This document shows, in pieces, positions 34,765 to 46,983 of a stretch of DNA of 64,000 nt. Position 1 is the first letter of the stretch. Each line of letters begins with the position of its first letter. The notes beneath the pieces are model-generated. The model was not told where the DNA came from. It did no database searches and worked only from the letters and a program-made list of their open reading frames with translations. The position numbers were made by a program, and so were the translations under genes. This stretch comes from Pseudomonas sp. GOM7. GTDB taxonomy: Bacteria > Pseudomonadota > Gammaproteobacteria > Pseudomonadales > Pseudomonadaceae. The stretch lies in NCBI RefSeq assembly GCF_026723825.1, contig NZ_CP113519.1:2604001-2668000 (forward strand), in the 5' to 3' direction.

Positions 34765-37200
34765 ATGGACGCGCCTAGCGCGCAGGATATGGCTGTTTTG
34801 AAGAATTCCACCTCGCAGACTCTGGATTGGCGCCTGAAACTTCAGTACCGGCTGAAGGAAGGCGCTCTGATCGCCCTGGCAGCACTCTGTGTGTACGTGC
34901 TGATGACGCTGCTCACCTATAGCGCTTCGGATCCTGCTTGGGACAACAGCGTTCAGGTACAGCGCATTGCCAATGCCGGCGGCAGCATCGGTGCCTGGCT
35001 GTCCAGTGCGCTATTCGGCGCGCTGGGCTATTTCGCCTACATCTTCCCGCTGCTGCTGGGGGTCAAGACCCTGCAGGTGTTTCGCACGCGCAATCAACCC
35101 TGGCACTTCAATGGCTGGATGTTTTCCTGGCACAGCATTGGCCTGGTGTTCCTGATTCTCTCGGGTGTGGCGCTGGGCGACATCCATTTCGCCGCCGGCC
35201 CCGGCATGCAGGGTTCCGGCGGCGGCATGCTCGGTGCCAGCCTGGGCGACCTGGCGGTACACGCGCTGAACGTGCAGGGCAGTACCTTGCTGTTCCTGGC
35301 GCTGTTTCTCTTCGGGCTGACCGTGTTCACCGACCTGTCCTGGTTCCGCGTGATGGATCTGACCGGCAAGATCACCCTCGATCTGATCGAGCTGATCTAC
35401 GGTGCCATCAGTGGCTGGTGGAGCGCGCGCAGTCAGCGCAAGCAGATGGTCGCGCAATTGCGCGAGCTGGACGAGCGGGTCAACGAAGTGGCCGCGCCGG
35501 TCATCGCCGACCGCCGCGAACAGGCCAGGGTCAAGGAGCGCATGCTTGAGCGCGAGGAATCGCTGAGCAAGCACATGAGCGAGCGCGAAAAGCGCCCGGC
35601 TCCGGTCATCGCCACGCCGCCGCCCACCAAGGCGCCGGAGCCGAGCAAACGCGTACAGAAGGAAAAGCAGGCGCCGCTGTTCGTTGACAGCGCCGTGGAA
35701 GGCACCTTGCCACCGATCTCGCTGCTCGACCCGGCCGAGGCGAAGAAGGTCGAGTATTCGCCGGAATCGCTAGCCGGCGTCGGCCATTTGCTGGAAATCA
35801 AGCTCAAGGAGTTCGGCGTCGAGGTGGCGGTGGATTCGATTCACCCGGGCCCGGTGATCACCCGCTACGAAATCCAGCCGGCCGCTGGGGTCAAGGTCAG
35901 CCGTATCGCCAACCTGGCCAAGGATCTGGCCCGTTCGCTGGCGGTGACCAGTGTGCGCGTGGTCGAGGTGATCCCAGGCAAGACCACCGTAGGCATCGAG
36001 ATTCCCAACGAGAATCGGCAGATCGTGCGCTTTTCCGAAGTGCTGTCGACGCCGGAGTACGACGAAGCCAAGTCGCCGGTGACCCTGGCCCTGGGACATG
36101 ACATCGGCGGCAAGCCGGTGATCACCGATCTGGCCAAGATGCCACACTTGCTGGTGGCCGGTACCACCGGCTCGGGTAAGTCGGTGGGGGTCAACGCCAT
36201 GATCCTGTCGATCCTGTTCAAGTCGAGCCCGGAAGATGCGCGGCTGATCATGATCGACCCGAAGATGCTCGAATTGTCGATCTACGAAGGCATTCCGCAC
36301 CTGTTGTGCCCCGTGGTCACCGACATGAAGGAGGCGGCCAACGCCCTGCGCTGGAGCGTGGCCGAGATGGAGCGGCGCTACAAGCTGATGTCGAAGATGG
36401 GCGTGCGCAACCTGGCGGGCTTCAACCGCAAGGTCAAGGATGCCATCGAAGCGGGCGAACCCATCCCGGATCCCCTGTTCCGCCGCGAGAACATGGATGA
36501 CGAGGCGCCGCTACTCAAACCCTTGCCGACCATCGTCGTGGTGGTGGACGAATTCGCCGACATGATGATGATCGTCGGCAAGAAGGTGGAAGAGCTCATC
36601 GCTCGTATCGCCCAGAAGGCGCGGGCAGCCGGCATTCACCTGATTCTTGCCACGCAGCGTCCCTCGGTGGACGTGATCACCGGCCTGATCAAGGCCAACA
36701 TCCCGACGCGCATGGCCTTCCAGGTGTCGAGCAAGATCGACTCACGCACCATCATCGATCAGGGTGGCGCCGAGCAACTGTTGGGCCACGGTGACATGCT
36801 CTATATGCCGCCCGGCACCAGTCTGCCCATCCGTGTGCATGGCGCCTTCGTTTCCGATGACGAGGTGCACCGCGTGGTCGAGGCGTGGAAGCTGCGCGGC
36901 GCGCCGGATTACAACGAGGACATCCTTGCCGGTGTCGACGAAGGCGGCAGTGCGGGCTTCGAGGGCGGCGGTGGCGAAGGGGGCGGTGAGGGCAGCGAGG
37001 AAGACCCGCTGTACGACGAGGCCGTCAACTTCGTGCTGGAAAGCCGCAGAGCCTCCATTTCCGCCGTGCAGCGCAAGCTGAAGATCGGCTACAACCGCGC
37101 CGCGCGGATGATCGAGGCGATGGAAATGGCAGGGGTGGTGACCGCGATGAACACCAACGGCTCGCGCGAGGTCATCGCGCCCGGGCCGTCACGCGACTGA
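34765..37200 (+). CDS. ftsK: DNA translocase FtsK
   Basis: Divisome DNA pump that activates XerCD recombination at dif; about 811 aa. Four membrane helices lie in the first ~190 residues. A charged linker follows, then the motor with [19 protein letters not shown] (Walker A) and [12 protein letters not shown] (Walker B). The C-terminal gamma winged-helix ([20 protein letters not shown] onward) reads KOPS and contacts XerD. The start is uncertain: ATG 34765 is annotated, while TTG 34750 and ATG 34789 are possible, and none has a good ribosome-binding site. Its target site dif lies 17 kb downstream in this window. Confidence 0.95.
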   Translation: MDAPSAQDMAVLKNSTSQTLDWRLKLQYRLKEGALIALAALCVYVLMTLLTYSASDPAWDNSVQVQRIANAGGSIGAWLSSALFGALGYFAYIFPLLLGVKTLQVFRTRNQPWHFNGWMFSWHSIGLVFLILSGVALGDIHFAAGPGMQGSGGGMLGASLGDLAVHALNVQGSTLLFLALFLFGLTVFTDLSWFRVMDLTGKITLDLIELIYGAISGWWSARSQRKQMVAQLRELDERVNEVAAPVIADRREQARVKERMLEREESLSKHMSEREKRPAPVIATPPPTKAPEPSKRVQKEKQAPLFVDSAVEGTLPPISLLDPAEAKKVEYSPESLAGVGHLLEIKLKEFGVEVAVDSIHPGPVITRYEIQPAAGVKVSRIANLAKDLARSLAVTSVRVVEVIPGKTTVGIEIPNENRQIVRFSEVLSTPEYDEAKSPVTLALGHDIGGKPVITDLAKMPHLLVAGTTGSGKSVGVNAMILSILFKSSPEDARLIMIDPKMLELSIYEGIPHLLCPVVTDMKEAANALRWSVAEMERRYKLMSKMGVRNLAGFNRKVKDAIEAGEPIPDPLFRRENMDDEAPLLKPLPTIVVVVDEFADMMMIVGKKVEELIARIAQKARAAGIHLILATQRPSVDVITGLIKANIPTRMAFQVSSKIDSRTIIDQGGAEQLLGHGDMLYMPPGTSLPIRVHGAFVSDDEVHRVVEAWKLRGAPDYNEDILAGVDEGGSAGFEGGGGEGGGEGSEEDPLYDEAVNFVLESRRASISAVQRKLKIGYNRAARMIEAMEMAGVVTAMNTNGSREVIAPGPSRD

Positions 37201-37290
37201 CAGCCCGGCACCGGCTGCTGGGCTTGCGGTCTAGATATTTCGAGGCGGCTCCGGCTGCCGGCAATCCTTACACGGACTCAAGGGGTTCAT

Positions 37291-37917
37291 ATGCGCTTTA
37301 TCCGCCTGCTGTTGCTGGCTGCTCTGAGTTTCACCTGGCTCACCGCTCATGCCGACGAGGACGCGGCCGTCAAGCGTCTGACCGAATTGCTCAACCAGGC
37401 GCAGACCATCAGCGCCCGTTTTTCCCAACTGACCCTCGATGCCAGCGGCACGCAGTTGCAGGAAAGCGCCGGGCAACTGGTGCTCAAGCGCCCGGGGCTG
37501 TTCCGCTGGCATACCGACCAGCCCATGGAGCAGTTGCTGGTCTCCAACGGCCAGAAGGTCTGGCTGTACGACCCGGATCTGGAGCAGGTAACCATCCAGA
37601 CCCTCGATCAGCGTCTGACCCATACCCCGGCGCTGCTGCTCTCCGGTGACGTGTCGCAGATTCGCGAGAACTTCGGGATCGACTACAAGGAAGGCGGCAG
37701 CGTGGTCGACTTCATCCTCAAGCCCAAGGCCAAGGACAGCCTGTTCGACAGCCTGCGCCTGTCCTTCCGCAACCGCGTGCTCAACGACATGCAGTTGATC
37801 GACAGCATCGGCCAGCGCACCAATATCCTGTTCCTCAACGTGAAGATGAACGAGCCGGTCGACGACAGCCTGTTCAGCTTCGACATCCCCGACGGCGCGG
37901 ACGTCATCCAGGAGTAA
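37291..37917 (+). CDS. lolA: Outer-membrane lipoprotein carrier protein
   Basis: 208-aa periplasmic chaperone that ferries lipoproteins from LolCDE to LolB. The signal peptide [21 protein letters not shown] is cleaved before DEDAAVKRL. Typical motifs are [17 protein letters not shown] and [17 protein letters not shown]. It lies between ftsK and rarA, as in most gammaproteobacteria; rarA starts 3 bases after it. Confidence 0.96.
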   Translation: MRFIRLLLLAALSFTWLTAHADEDAAVKRLTELLNQAQTISARFSQLTLDASGTQLQESAGQLVLKRPGLFRWHTDQPMEQLLVSNGQKVWLYDPDLEQVTIQTLDQRLTHTPALLLSGDVSQIRENFGIDYKEGGSVVDFILKPKAKDSLFDSLRLSFRNRVLNDMQLIDSIGQRTNILFLNVKMNEPVDDSLFSFDIPDGADVIQE

Positions 37918-37920
37918 GCC

Positions 37921-39246
37921 GTGGATCTGTTCGGCCGCCAACCCGTCGCGCAGCCACTGGCTGCGCGTTTGCGTGCCACCAGCCTGGACGAGTACGTCGG
38001 CCAGGAGCACGTGCTGGGGCCGGGCAAGCCGCTACGCGAGGCGCTGGAGCAGGGCGCCTTGCATTCGATGATCTTCTGGGGCCCGCCTGGGGTGGGCAAG
38101 ACCACCCTGGCGCGGCTGCTGGCCAAGGTCACCGACGCGCATTTCGAGACCATTTCCGCCGTGCTCTCGGGGGTCAAGGAAATCCGCCAGGCCGTGGAGG
38201 TGGCCCAGCAGCACGCGGCGCAGTATGGGCGGCGTACCATCCTCTTCGTCGATGAAGTGCATCGCTTCAACAAGAGCCAGCAGGACGCCTTCCTGCCCTA
38301 CGTGGAAGACGGCACGCTGATCTTCATCGGCGCCACCACGGAAAACCCCTCGTTCGAGCTGAACAATGCACTGCTGTCGCGGGCCCGCGTCTATGTGCTG
38401 AAAAGCCTCGACGAAGCGGCCATGCGCAAGTTGGTCAATCGCGCCCTGAACGACCCGAAAGGCCTGGGCGAGCGCCAGTTGAGCCTGCCGGACGAGGCCT
38501 TCCAGATTCTTCTGGCTGCTGCCGATGGCGATGGCCGGCGCCTGCTCAACTTTCTCGAGAATGCCGCCGACCTGGCCGAGGACGGCGGCGAGATCGATGT
38601 CGAACTGCTGCAGAACTTGCTGGGTGACAGCCGCCGGCGTTTCGACAAGGGCGGCGAGGCCTTCTACGACCAGATTTCCGCGCTGCACAAGTCGGTGCGC
38701 GGCTCCAGCCCCGACGGCGCGCTGTACTGGTACGCGCGCATGCTCGACGGCGGCTGCGACCCGCTGTACATCGCCCGCCGTGTGGTACGCATGGCCAGCG
38801 AGGATATCGGCAATGCCGATCCACGCGCCCTGACCCTGTGTCTCAATGCCTGGGACGTGCAGGAGCGCCTGGGCAGTCCGGAGGGTGAGTTGGCGGTGGC
38901 CCAGGCCATCGTCTACCTGGCCTGCGCGCCCAAGAGCAACGCGGTGTACACGGCCTTCAAGGCAGCGATGCGCGATGCCGCCGAACAGGGCTCGCAGGAA
39001 GTGCCGCTGCACCTGCGCAACGCACCGACCAAGCTGATGAAGCAGCTCGGCTATGGCGACGAGTATCGCTATGCCCACGACGAGCCGGACGCCTACGCCG
39101 CAGGTGAGGATTACTTCCCCGAAGCCCTCGAACCACGCCAGTATTACGATCCGGTGCCGCGTGGGCTGGAACTGAAGATTCGCGACAAGCTGCAGCATCT
39201 GCGTCAACTGGATGCCAGCAGCCCAAGGCAGAGGAGAAAACCATGA
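37921..39246 (+). CDS. rarA: Replication-associated recombination protein A (AAA+ ATPase)
   Basis: 441-aa clamp-loader-like ATPase (RarA/MgsA) that acts at stalled forks. Walker A is [15 protein letters not shown], Walker B is [15 protein letters not shown], and sensor 1 is [14 protein letters not shown]. The start is a GTG at 37921, three bases after lolA. The stop overlaps the crcB ATG. Confidence 0.96.
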   Translation: MDLFGRQPVAQPLAARLRATSLDEYVGQEHVLGPGKPLREALEQGALHSMIFWGPPGVGKTTLARLLAKVTDAHFETISAVLSGVKEIRQAVEVAQQHAAQYGRRTILFVDEVHRFNKSQQDAFLPYVEDGTLIFIGATTENPSFELNNALLSRARVYVLKSLDEAAMRKLVNRALNDPKGLGERQLSLPDEAFQILLAAADGDGRRLLNFLENAADLAEDGGEIDVELLQNLLGDSRRRFDKGGEAFYDQISALHKSVRGSSPDGALYWYARMLDGGCDPLYIARRVVRMASEDIGNADPRALTLCLNAWDVQERLGSPEGELAVAQAIVYLACAPKSNAVYTAFKAAMRDAAEQGSQEVPLHLRNAPTKLMKQLGYGDEYRYAHDEPDAYAAGEDYFPEALEPRQYYDPVPRGLELKIRDKLQHLRQLDASSPRQRRKP

Positions 39247-39623
39247 TCCGCGTAGCCCTTGCTGTTGCCGTGGGAGGCGCGGCGGGTTCCGTGCTGCGCT
39301 TTCTGGTGGCGGGTTGGGTTGCTGGCAACTGGCCACGGCATTTCTACCTCGGCACCCTTGCCGTCAACATCGTCGGCTGCCTGCTGATCGGCCTGCTCTC
39401 GGGCCTGTTCCTGACGCGCACCGATCTGCCTCTGGAGCTGCGCACCGGCCTGGTCACGGGCGTGCTGGGCGGTTTCACCACCTTTTCCTCGTTCAGCCTG
39501 GAAATCATGAAACTGCTGGAGGGCGGGCGTGCCCCGGAGGCCATCGGCTACCTGGCACTCAGTATCCTGGGTGGTCTGCTGGCGGCCTGGGCCGGTCTGA
39601 GCCTGGCTCGATTGGCGTCCTGA
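39243..39623 (+). CDS. crcB: Fluoride exporter CrcB/Fluc
   Basis: 126-aa four-helix fluoride channel protein. The motif [12 protein letters not shown] and the conserved Asn in [12 protein letters not shown] are present. It overlaps the rarA stop (ATGA). There is no room upstream for a fluoride riboswitch, so expression probably follows the operon. Confidence 0.94.
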   Translation: MIRVALAVAVGGAAGSVLRFLVAGWVAGNWPRHFYLGTLAVNIVGCLLIGLLSGLFLTRTDLPLELRTGLVTGVLGGFTTFSSFSLEIMKLLEGGRAPEAIGYLALSILGGLLAAWAGLSLARLAS

Positions 39624-39694
39624 CCCGCTAAAGCTTTACACTCCACCACCCGCGTCACGCTGGTGGCCGTCACCTTATTTCGCCGATGTATTGA

Positions 39695-40984
<1,290 letters not shown>

Positions 40985-41049
40985 GCCGGTTCAGCGGGGT
41001 GGCACGGCCGCCTCGTTTCCAAACGGCACGCCTGACGATGGTCGCCGCG

Positions 41050-41113
41050 CGTAGGGTGTGCTGTGCGCACCAAGGTCTTTCCGCGTAGTTCGGTGCGCAC
41101 GGCGCACCCTACG
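41050..41113. repeat. Palindromic intergenic repeat, copy 2
   Basis: Same family as the element at 23707-23773: 23-bp arms (41050-41072 and 41091-41113, 20/23 complementary) bounded by CGTAGGGTG and CACCCTACG. It lies between serS and cysG. Confidence 0.85.
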
Positions 41114-41152
41114 AGCCGCCGTTCGTCTTCCCACCTCATGCGAGGCTGATTT

Positions 41153-42541
41153 ATGCAATTCCTTCCGCTGTTCCACAAGCTGCAGGGCCGCCCAGTGCTG
41201 GTCGTTGGCGGTGGTGAGGTGGCGCTGCGCAAGGCGCGTCTGCTGGCCGAGGCCGGGGCGCGCCTGCATGTGGTGGCTCCGGAGATCCGCAGCGAACTGC
41301 AGGCCATGGCCGGCGAGGCTGGCGTGTTTCTGCGCGGTTACGCCCGCGGCGACCTGCAGGGCGTCGGGCTGGTGATCGCCGCCACCGACGACGAGCCGCT
41401 CAATGCGCGCATTTCTGCCGAGGCGCAAGCGCTGGGCATCCCGGTCAACGTGGTGGATGCGCCGGCGCTGTGCAGCGTGATCTTCCCGGCCATCGTCGAC
41501 CGCTCGCCGCTGATCGTCGCGGTCAGCAGTGGCGGGGATGCCCCCGTGCTGGCCAGGTTGATTCGCGCCAAGATCGAAACCTGGATTCCGGCCACCTATG
41601 GCCAATTGGCCAACCTCGGCAAGCGCTTCCGTGATCGGGTCAAGCAGCTATTCCCGGATGTGCAGCAGCGCCGGGTGTTCTGGGAGGACGTGTTCCAGGG
41701 GCAGATCGCCGAGAGTGTATTCGCCGGCAAGCCGGAGGAAGGTGAACGCCTGCTGGAAGAACGCCTGGCCGGTGCCGCCCCGCGCGCGCTGGGTGAGGTG
41801 TATCTGGTCGGCGCCGGCCCTGGCGACCCCGACCTGCTGACCTTCCGTGCCCTGCGCCTGATGCAGCAGGCCGACGTGGTGCTGTATGACCGCCTGGTGG
41901 CCCCGGCGATCATCGACCTGTGTCGCCGCGATGCCGAGCGCATCTATGTGGGCAAGCGCCGCGCCGAGCACGCCGTGCCGCAGGAGCAGATCAATCAGCT
42001 ACTGATCGACCTGGCGCGTGAAGGCAAGCGGGTGCTGCGTCTGAAAGGCGGCGACCCCTTCATCTTCGGCCGTGGTGGCGAAGAGATCGAGCAACTGGCG
42101 GGCGAGGGCATTCCCTTCCAGGTGGTACCCGGCATCACCGCCGCCTCGGGCTGCGCCGCCTACGCCGGTATCCCGCTGACCCACCGCGACCATGCGCAGT
42201 CGGTGCGCTTCGTCACCGGCCATCTCAAGGACGGCAGCAGCAACCTGCCCTGGAAGGATCTAGTGGCGCCAGGGCAAACCCTGGTGTTCTACATGGGCCT
42301 GGTCGGCCTGCCAGACATTTGCGCGCAACTGGTCGCGCACGGCCGTGCAGCCAACACGCCGGCGGCCCTGGTGCAGCAGGGCACCACGCAGAGCCAGCGG
42401 GTATTTACCGGCACGCTGGAGAGTTTGCCGCAGCTGGTGGCCGAGCACGAAGTGCACGCACCGACGTTGGTGATCGTCGGTGAGGTGGTCACCCTGCGTG
42501 ACAAGCTGGCCTGGTTCGAGGGCGCGCAGCGCGGGCTCTGA
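41153..42541 (+). CDS. cysG: Siroheme synthase (multifunctional CysG)
   Basis: 462-aa fusion enzyme that makes siroheme for sulfite and nitrite reductases. Residues about 1-200 are the precorrin-2 dehydrogenase/ferrochelatase ([20 protein letters not shown]). About 215-460 are the uroporphyrinogen-III methyltransferase ([19 protein letters not shown], then [16 protein letters not shown]). Separated from serS by a palindromic repeat. Confidence 0.96.
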   Translation: MQFLPLFHKLQGRPVLVVGGGEVALRKARLLAEAGARLHVVAPEIRSELQAMAGEAGVFLRGYARGDLQGVGLVIAATDDEPLNARISAEAQALGIPVNVVDAPALCSVIFPAIVDRSPLIVAVSSGGDAPVLARLIRAKIETWIPATYGQLANLGKRFRDRVKQLFPDVQQRRVFWEDVFQGQIAESVFAGKPEEGERLLEERLAGAAPRALGEVYLVGAGPGDPDLLTFRALRLMQQADVVLYDRLVAPAIIDLCRRDAERIYVGKRRAEHAVPQEQINQLLIDLAREGKRVLRLKGGDPFIFGRGGEEIEQLAGEGIPFQVVPGITAASGCAAYAGIPLTHRDHAQSVRFVTGHLKDGSSNLPWKDLVAPGQTLVFYMGLVGLPDICAQLVAHGRAANTPAALVQQGTTQSQRVFTGTLESLPQLVAEHEVHAPTLVIVGEVVTLRDKLAWFEGAQRGL

Positions 42542-42591
42542 TGCCTGAGCGAAGCAGGGGGAATCAATAAGATCCGCCCAACACAATCGGC

Positions 42592-43590
42592 CTACGGGTG
42601 ATATACACCCTTGCCTGGCAAGCGCTCGCGATCATGCGCCAGGCTGAAATCCTGCTGCGGCCCTTTGGGAATCACCCCGGTCGGGTTGATGGTGGCGTGG
42701 CTGGCGTAGTAGTGCGACTTGATATGGGTGAAGTCCACCGTTTCGGCGACGCCCGGCCACTGGTACAGCTCGCGCAGCCAGTTGGAGAGGTTCGGGTAGT
42801 CGAGGATGCGCCGCAGGTTGCACTTGAAGTGCCCGTGGTAGACGGCATCGAAGCGAATCAGGGTGGTGAACAGGCGGATATCGGCTTCGGTCAGGTACTC
42901 GCCGGCCAGGTAGCGCCGTTCGCCCAGCAGGGCTTCCAGTTCGTCGAGCGTGGTGAACAGCTCCTCGAAAGCCTCTTCGTAGGCCTCCTGGGTGGTGGCG
43001 AAGCCAGCGCGGTAGACGCCGTTGTTCACCGCCGGATAGATGCCATCGTTGAGCCGATCGATGCGCTCGCGTAGCGGCTGCGGATAGAAGTCCAGGTCGT
43101 TGCCGGTCAAGCCATCGAAGGCGCTGTTGAACATGCGGATGATTTCGGCCGACTCGTTGCTGACGATGCGCTGCTGCTGTTTGTCCCACAACAGCGGCAC
43201 GGTAACGCGGCCCGTATATTGGGCGTCATCGGCGGTATAACGCTGATACAGGTATTCCAGGCCGTCGAGCTTGTCACCGCTGGAGCCGTGCTGAGGGTCG
43301 AAGGTCCAGCCGTGATCGCCCATCAGCCAACTGACCACCGATACCTCGATCAGATCTTCCAGGCCCTTGAGCTTGCGCAGAAGGAGGGTGCGATGTGCCC
43401 AGGGGCAGGCCAGGGAAACGTACAGGTGGTAACGCCCGGCCTCCGCCTTGAAGCCTGACTCGCCGCTGGGGCCGGCGCTACCGTCGGCGGTGATCCAGTG
43501 ACGGCGTTGCGCTTCCTCGCGCTGGAAGCGGCCGCTCTTGCCGGTGTCGTACCATTGATCGTGCCAGGTGCCTTCGATCAGCAAACCCAT
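42592..43590 (-). CDS. yqjG: Glutathionyl-hydroquinone reductase (Xi-class GST)
   Basis: 332-aa GST-superfamily enzyme that reduces glutathionyl-hydroquinones. The catalytic Cys62 is in SLACPWAHRTLLLR, the Xi-class signature. The C-terminal GST domain includes YLAGEYLTEADIRLFTTLI. The extra-long C-terminal tail (KGPQQDFSLAHDRERLPG) is normal for the class. Confidence 0.92.
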   Translation of the reverse strand: MGLLIEGTWHDQWYDTGKSGRFQREEAQRRHWITADGSAGPSGESGFKAEAGRYHLYVSLACPWAHRTLLLRKLKGLEDLIEVSVVSWLMGDHGWTFDPQHGSSGDKLDGLEYLYQRYTADDAQYTGRVTVPLLWDKQQQRIVSNESAEIIRMFNSAFDGLTGNDLDFYPQPLRERIDRLNDGIYPAVNNGVYRAGFATTQEAYEEAFEELFTTLDELEALLGERRYLAGEYLTEADIRLFTTLIRFDAVYHGHFKCNLRRILDYPNLSNWLRELYQWPGVAETVDFTHIKSHYYASHATINPTGVIPKGPQQDFSLAHDRERLPGKGVYHP

Positions 43591-43677
43591 TCGGCCTACC
43601 TCTTGTGTGCGAATGAGCCTGCAGTCTATCGCGGTTGCTTCGATAGAAAGATGGAAAAACCTGGATCCGCCTATCGG

Positions 43678-44661
43678 TCAGCTCGATAAGTGGCGAGCAT
43701 TCCAGCGTCTTTCCGCCTCGCTGAAGGCTGCGTCGCGATCCAGGCCCAGGCCACGCAAGGCCAGGGCCATGGTCGCCAGAATGGCCTGGCGGGCATAGTC
43801 ATCTTCGGCCTCGCCGCGCCAGACAGCCAGCAGGTGCTCGGCATCCAGGCGCTCGGGTTTGACGTGGCGCTGCGCCGACAGCGCTGGCCACTCTTCGTCC
43901 CAGGCCTCGCCATCGCGCGTCCCGTACAGATGGCAGGCGACGTCCGGGTTGACCTCGATCTCGCCGCCTTCGCCCTTGATGACAATGGCATGGTCGCCCA
44001 ACAGGCGGCTGGCCTCGCGGTGCACGGCCTGATAGCCGGGGTGGAAGATGCTTTGCAGGCCGCAGCGGGCCGCAAGTGGGTTGATCACTCGCGCCAGGGA
44101 GTGGATCGGCGAGCGCAGGCCGAGGGTGTTGCGCAGGTCGATCATGCGCTGCAGGGGCGCCATCCAGTCGCCCAGATAGGCGAAGACCAGGTTGTGCTGG
44201 TCGAGGCTGTCTGTCACTGCCTGCCAATCCTGGCAACGCGGGATATCCAGGCACGCGAGTAGTTGTTCGGTATACAGGCGCCCGGCCGTATGGGCGCCGC
44301 CGCCGTGCATGAAGATGCGCACGCCGCTGGCGGCCAGGGCCTTGGCCGCCAACAGATACCAGGGGAGATGGCGTTTCTTGCCGGCATAGCTCGGCCAGTC
44401 CAGATCGACCTGGGCGACCGGTGCGGGCAGACGCTGGCGGATCGCTTCGGTGAAACCGGCCAACTCCTCAGCACTTTCTTCCTTGTGCCGCAGCAGCATC
44501 AGAAAGGCGCCGAGCTGGGTGTCTTCGACCTTGCCATCGAGCAGCATGCCCATGGCTTCTCGGGCCTCCTCGCGGGTCAGGCCGCGTGCGCCACGTTTGC
44601 CCTTGCCGAGAATGCGCACGAACTGGGCGAAAGGGTGTTCGGCGGGAGTGAGCAGATTCAT
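43678..44661 (-). CDS. ybiB: YbiB-like nucleic-acid-binding protein (phosphoribosyltransferase fold)
   Basis: 327-aa protein of the TrpD2/YbiB family: the fold of anthranilate phosphoribosyltransferase, but members bind nucleic acids rather than making tryptophan precursors. GKRGARGLTREEAREAMGML is the helical N-domain, and IFMHGGGAHTAGRLYT replaces the TrpD glycine motif. The start is ATG at 44661, overlapping the tusE stop (ATGA). It is last in the tus operon. Confidence 0.85.
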   Translation of the reverse strand: MNLLTPAEHPFAQFVRILGKGKRGARGLTREEAREAMGMLLDGKVEDTQLGAFLMLLRHKEESAEELAGFTEAIRQRLPAPVAQVDLDWPSYAGKKRHLPWYLLAAKALAASGVRIFMHGGGAHTAGRLYTEQLLACLDIPRCQDWQAVTDSLDQHNLVFAYLGDWMAPLQRMIDLRNTLGLRSPIHSLARVINPLAARCGLQSIFHPGYQAVHREASRLLGDHAIVIKGEGGEIEVNPDVACHLYGTRDGEAWDEEWPALSAQRHVKPERLDAEHLLAVWRGEAEDDYARQAILATMALALRGLGLDRDAAFSEAERRWNARHLSS

Positions 44662-44993
44662 AGGCAATTGGTCGGTTTCGGCAGGCCAGCGAGCTTGGCC
44701 GCGAGTTTGGCGGGCGTGCCCTTGAACAGGCGATTGAGGTGCAGGCTGTTGCCTTTTTCCGCACCCAGTTTCAACGCCACGTATTTGATCAGCGGGCGAT
44801 TGGCTGGCGAGAGCTGGAATTCGGCATAGAAGTCGCGCAATAGCTGGAGGATCTCCCAGTGCTCATCGCTCAGTTGCAGGTCTTCGCCGATGGCCAGTGC
44901 CTCGGCGACAGGGCGTGACCAGTCCTGCAGGTCGACCAAGTAGCCGTCCTTGTCCAGGGCGATTTCGCGTCCACCGACGTTCAGCGAGCTCAT
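44658..44993 (-). CDS. tusE: Sulfurtransferase TusE (DsrC family)
   Basis: 111-aa last carrier of the Tus relay, which hands sulfur to MnmA for tRNA thiolation. The C-terminal active cysteine is penultimate (GLPKPTNCL). ATG 44993 overlaps the tusB stop. It belongs to the tusD-C-B-E order. Confidence 0.95.
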   Translation of the reverse strand: MSSLNVGGREIALDKDGYLVDLQDWSRPVAEALAIGEDLQLSDEHWEILQLLRDFYAEFQLSPANRPLIKYVALKLGAEKGNSLHLNRLFKGTPAKLAAKLAGLPKPTNCL

Positions 44994-45289
44994 AACCAGC
45001 TATTGACCTTGGCATAGCGGGTGCAGAGTTCTACGAACCCGGGGTAGTCCACTGGCTGCACCCGCTCCGGTGCTTGCAGGCCACGGGCGGTGAGGTCTTC
45101 GTCCAGGGCATGCAGGGCAATGCTGGCCGGCATCAGTTGCAGCGCCTGCAGATTGGCCGTGCCGGGTTGCAGCGCGTAAACCGCATCGCCGCTGAGCAGC
45201 AGGGCGTCACCTGCACCGAGCAGACGCAGGCAACTGGCCAGACGGCTGTCGGCGAATGGCGAATGGGAAAGAATATGCAGGGTGGCCAT
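44990..45289 (-). CDS. tusB: Sulfurtransferase complex subunit TusB
   Basis: 99-aa DsrH-like subunit of the TusBCD hexamer. MATLHILSHSPFADSRLASCL to YAKVNSWL matches the family in length. The start overlaps the tusC stop by one base (TGATG). Confidence 0.93.
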   Translation of the reverse strand: MATLHILSHSPFADSRLASCLRLLGAGDALLLSGDAVYALQPGTANLQALQLMPASIALHALDEDLTARGLQAPERVQPVDYPGFVELCTRYAKVNSWL

Positions 45290-45648
45290 CAGAGGGTGAT
45301 CACCTGGTCGTAGCGGTCGAGAAGGGCGGTCAGCGCGCTGTCGTCCAGGCGCTGCACCTCGAGGTTCAGTTCGGCCTCGCCGAGGCCGCGCTCGTTCAGG
45401 CTGCGCTGGCTGGCATACAGCGCCTCGACGCCGAACATCGGCAAGGCCTGCAGATTGGCGCCGAGATCCTTCTGTTGCAGCGCGCCAGGCTGCTGGCTAG
45501 TGCTCAGTTGCAGCACGCCATCGTCGAGAAACAGCATGCCGATGGGCAGGTCGAAGGCGCCGCCGGCCAGGGCGATATCCAGTGCCTCGCGAGCGCCGGG
45601 GCCGCTCCAGGGGGGCTGACGGCTGATGATCAACAGCGATTTGCTCAT
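45289..45648 (-). CDS. tusC: Sulfurtransferase complex subunit TusC
   Basis: 119-aa DsrF-like subunit. SLLIISRQPPWSGPGAREALD with GAFDLPIGMLFLDDGVLQL is typical; it lacks catalytic cysteines, as the family does. It overlaps tusD by one base (TGATG). Confidence 0.93.
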   Translation of the reverse strand: MSKSLLIISRQPPWSGPGAREALDIALAGGAFDLPIGMLFLDDGVLQLSTSQQPGALQQKDLGANLQALPMFGVEALYASQRSLNERGLGEAELNLEVQRLDDSALTALLDRYDQVITL

Positions 45649-46040
45649 CAGTGGCCTCCGAAGCAGATCAGGCGGTCGGCCTGTTGCGCCGCCTCGTGCA
45701 ACTGACCCAGCCCGGACAGCTCCCAGGGCGCCTGCAGGTTGGCGGCCGGGCGGGCGTAACGCTGTGCCTCTGCCTCATCCAGCACGCCACGGCGCAGCGC
45801 CGCCGCGATGCATACCACGGCGTCCAGGCCGTTGGCCGTGACGAACTCGCGCCACTCCCTGGGCATATCCAGCTCATCCTGCGGGGTGACCACGTTGCTG
45901 GCGGCGCTGTGCACGCCGTCCTGGTAGAAGAACAGGCGGACGATTTCGTGACCGCCGGCCAATGCCGCCTGGGCGAAGCGCAGGGCGCGGCGCGAGGCGG
46001 GCAGGTGGGGGGCGGCGAACAGGGCGATGGCAAACTTCAT
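45648..46040 (-). CDS. tusD: Sulfurtransferase complex subunit TusD
   Basis: 130-aa DsrE-like subunit that carries the active persulfide cysteine of TusBCD, here in GLDAVVCIAAALRRGV (about residue 77). First gene of the tusDCBE-ybiB operon. It supplies the sulfur pathway that ends at MnmA, whose gene is 22 kb to the left. Confidence 0.94.
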   Translation of the reverse strand: MKFAIALFAAPHLPASRRALRFAQAALAGGHEIVRLFFYQDGVHSAASNVVTPQDELDMPREWREFVTANGLDAVVCIAAALRRGVLDEAEAQRYARPAANLQAPWELSGLGQLHEAAQQADRLICFGGH

Positions 46041-46096
46041 GGGGCGTCCGACAGCTCAAAACTGCGGCAATGATAAGGCCAGGTGGTGCTGCGCAC

Positions 46097-46123
46097 AAAA
46101 AGAAAAGCCCGCCGAGGCGGGCT
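46097..46123 (-). terminator. Terminator of the Bax-inhibitor family gene
   Basis: On the minus strand AGCCCGCC-TC-GGCGGGCT is followed by TTTTCTTTTT. It lies 19 bases after the stop at 46143. Confidence 0.92.
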
Positions 46124-46142
46124 CAGAGGGGGACGAAACCTA

Positions 46143-46811
46143 TCAGTCGTCACCACCCATGATGCCGAAGATCTGCAGCAAGCTGATGAACAGGTTGTAG
46201 ATCGACACATAGAGGCTGATGGTGGCCATGATGTAGTTGCGCTCGCCACCGTGGATGATGGCACTGGTCTGGAACAGGATGCACGCCGAGGAGAACAGCA
46301 CGAAACCGGCGCTAATCGCCAGTTGCAGGCCGCTGATCTGGAAGAAGAAGCTGGCCAGCATCGCGCCGATCAGCACGAAGAAGCCGGCGGTGATGAAGCC
46401 GCTGAGGAAGCTCATGTCCTTGCGGGTGGTGAGCACGTAGGCGGACAGGCCGAAGAACACCAGCGCGGTCATGGAGAACGCCGAGGTGATCACTTGCGCG
46501 CCGTTGGCCATGCCCAGATAGAGGTTGAGGATCGGGCCGAGGGTATAGCCCATGAAACCGGTCAGGGCGAGGGTGGAGACCAGGCCCCAGGCCGAATCAC
46601 GCAGCTTATAGGTGAGGAAGAACAGGCCATAGAAGCCGATCAGTACCACGAAGAAGTTTGGGTACGGCAGGTTGGCGCGCTGGCTGAGAAAGGCTACCAG
46701 ACCGCTGAAGGCCAGGGTAATGGCCAGCAGGCTGTAAGTGTTGCGCAGCACGCGGCTGACCTCGAGCTGGTCGGCCTGCGAGTGGTTGAGTACATAATCT
46801 TGCTCTTGCAT
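46143..46811 (-). CDS. Bax inhibitor-1/YccA family inner-membrane protein
   Basis: 222-aa, seven-helix membrane protein of the BI-1 family (YccA in E. coli modulates FtsH). The start MQEQDYVLNHSQADQLEVSR at 46811 is chosen; 47 codons upstream have no membrane character. The last loop ends in the acidic tail FGIMGGDD, matching the Asp pair of the calcium-leak pore in the family. Confidence 0.92.
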   Translation of the reverse strand: MQEQDYVLNHSQADQLEVSRVLRNTYSLLAITLAFSGLVAFLSQRANLPYPNFFVVLIGFYGLFFLTYKLRDSAWGLVSTLALTGFMGYTLGPILNLYLGMANGAQVITSAFSMTALVFFGLSAYVLTTRKDMSFLSGFITAGFFVLIGAMLASFFFQISGLQLAISAGFVLFSSACILFQTSAIIHGGERNYIMATISLYVSIYNLFISLLQIFGIMGGDD

Positions 46812-46898
46812 GGCGACACTCCTGGTAAGTACGAGGGGATCCGTAATCCGATTGTTCAGGATCATAACAGAGCTTACCCGAGTGCCAAGACAGAGAGT

Positions 46899-46926
46899 TT
46901 GACAGTGTGTTGCGTTCCGGTAAGAT
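46899..46926 (+). promoter_or_regulatory. Promoter of tRNA-Ser
   Basis: Perfect -35 TTGACA (46899-46904), a 16-base spacer, and -10 TAAGAT (46921-46926), followed by a GC-rich discriminator (GCCGCCCGC) typical of stringently controlled stable RNA promoters. The tRNA begins 57 bases after the -10. Confidence 0.75.
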
Positions 46927-46983
46927 TGCCGCCCGCAGCGCTGCGCAGGCATGCAACATCCCTGGCCTGCGCACTACGAATAC

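Noticed and set aside
39100..39243. Fluoride riboswitch before crcB
   Set aside because: crcB starts inside the rarA stop codon; the upstream sequence is coding.
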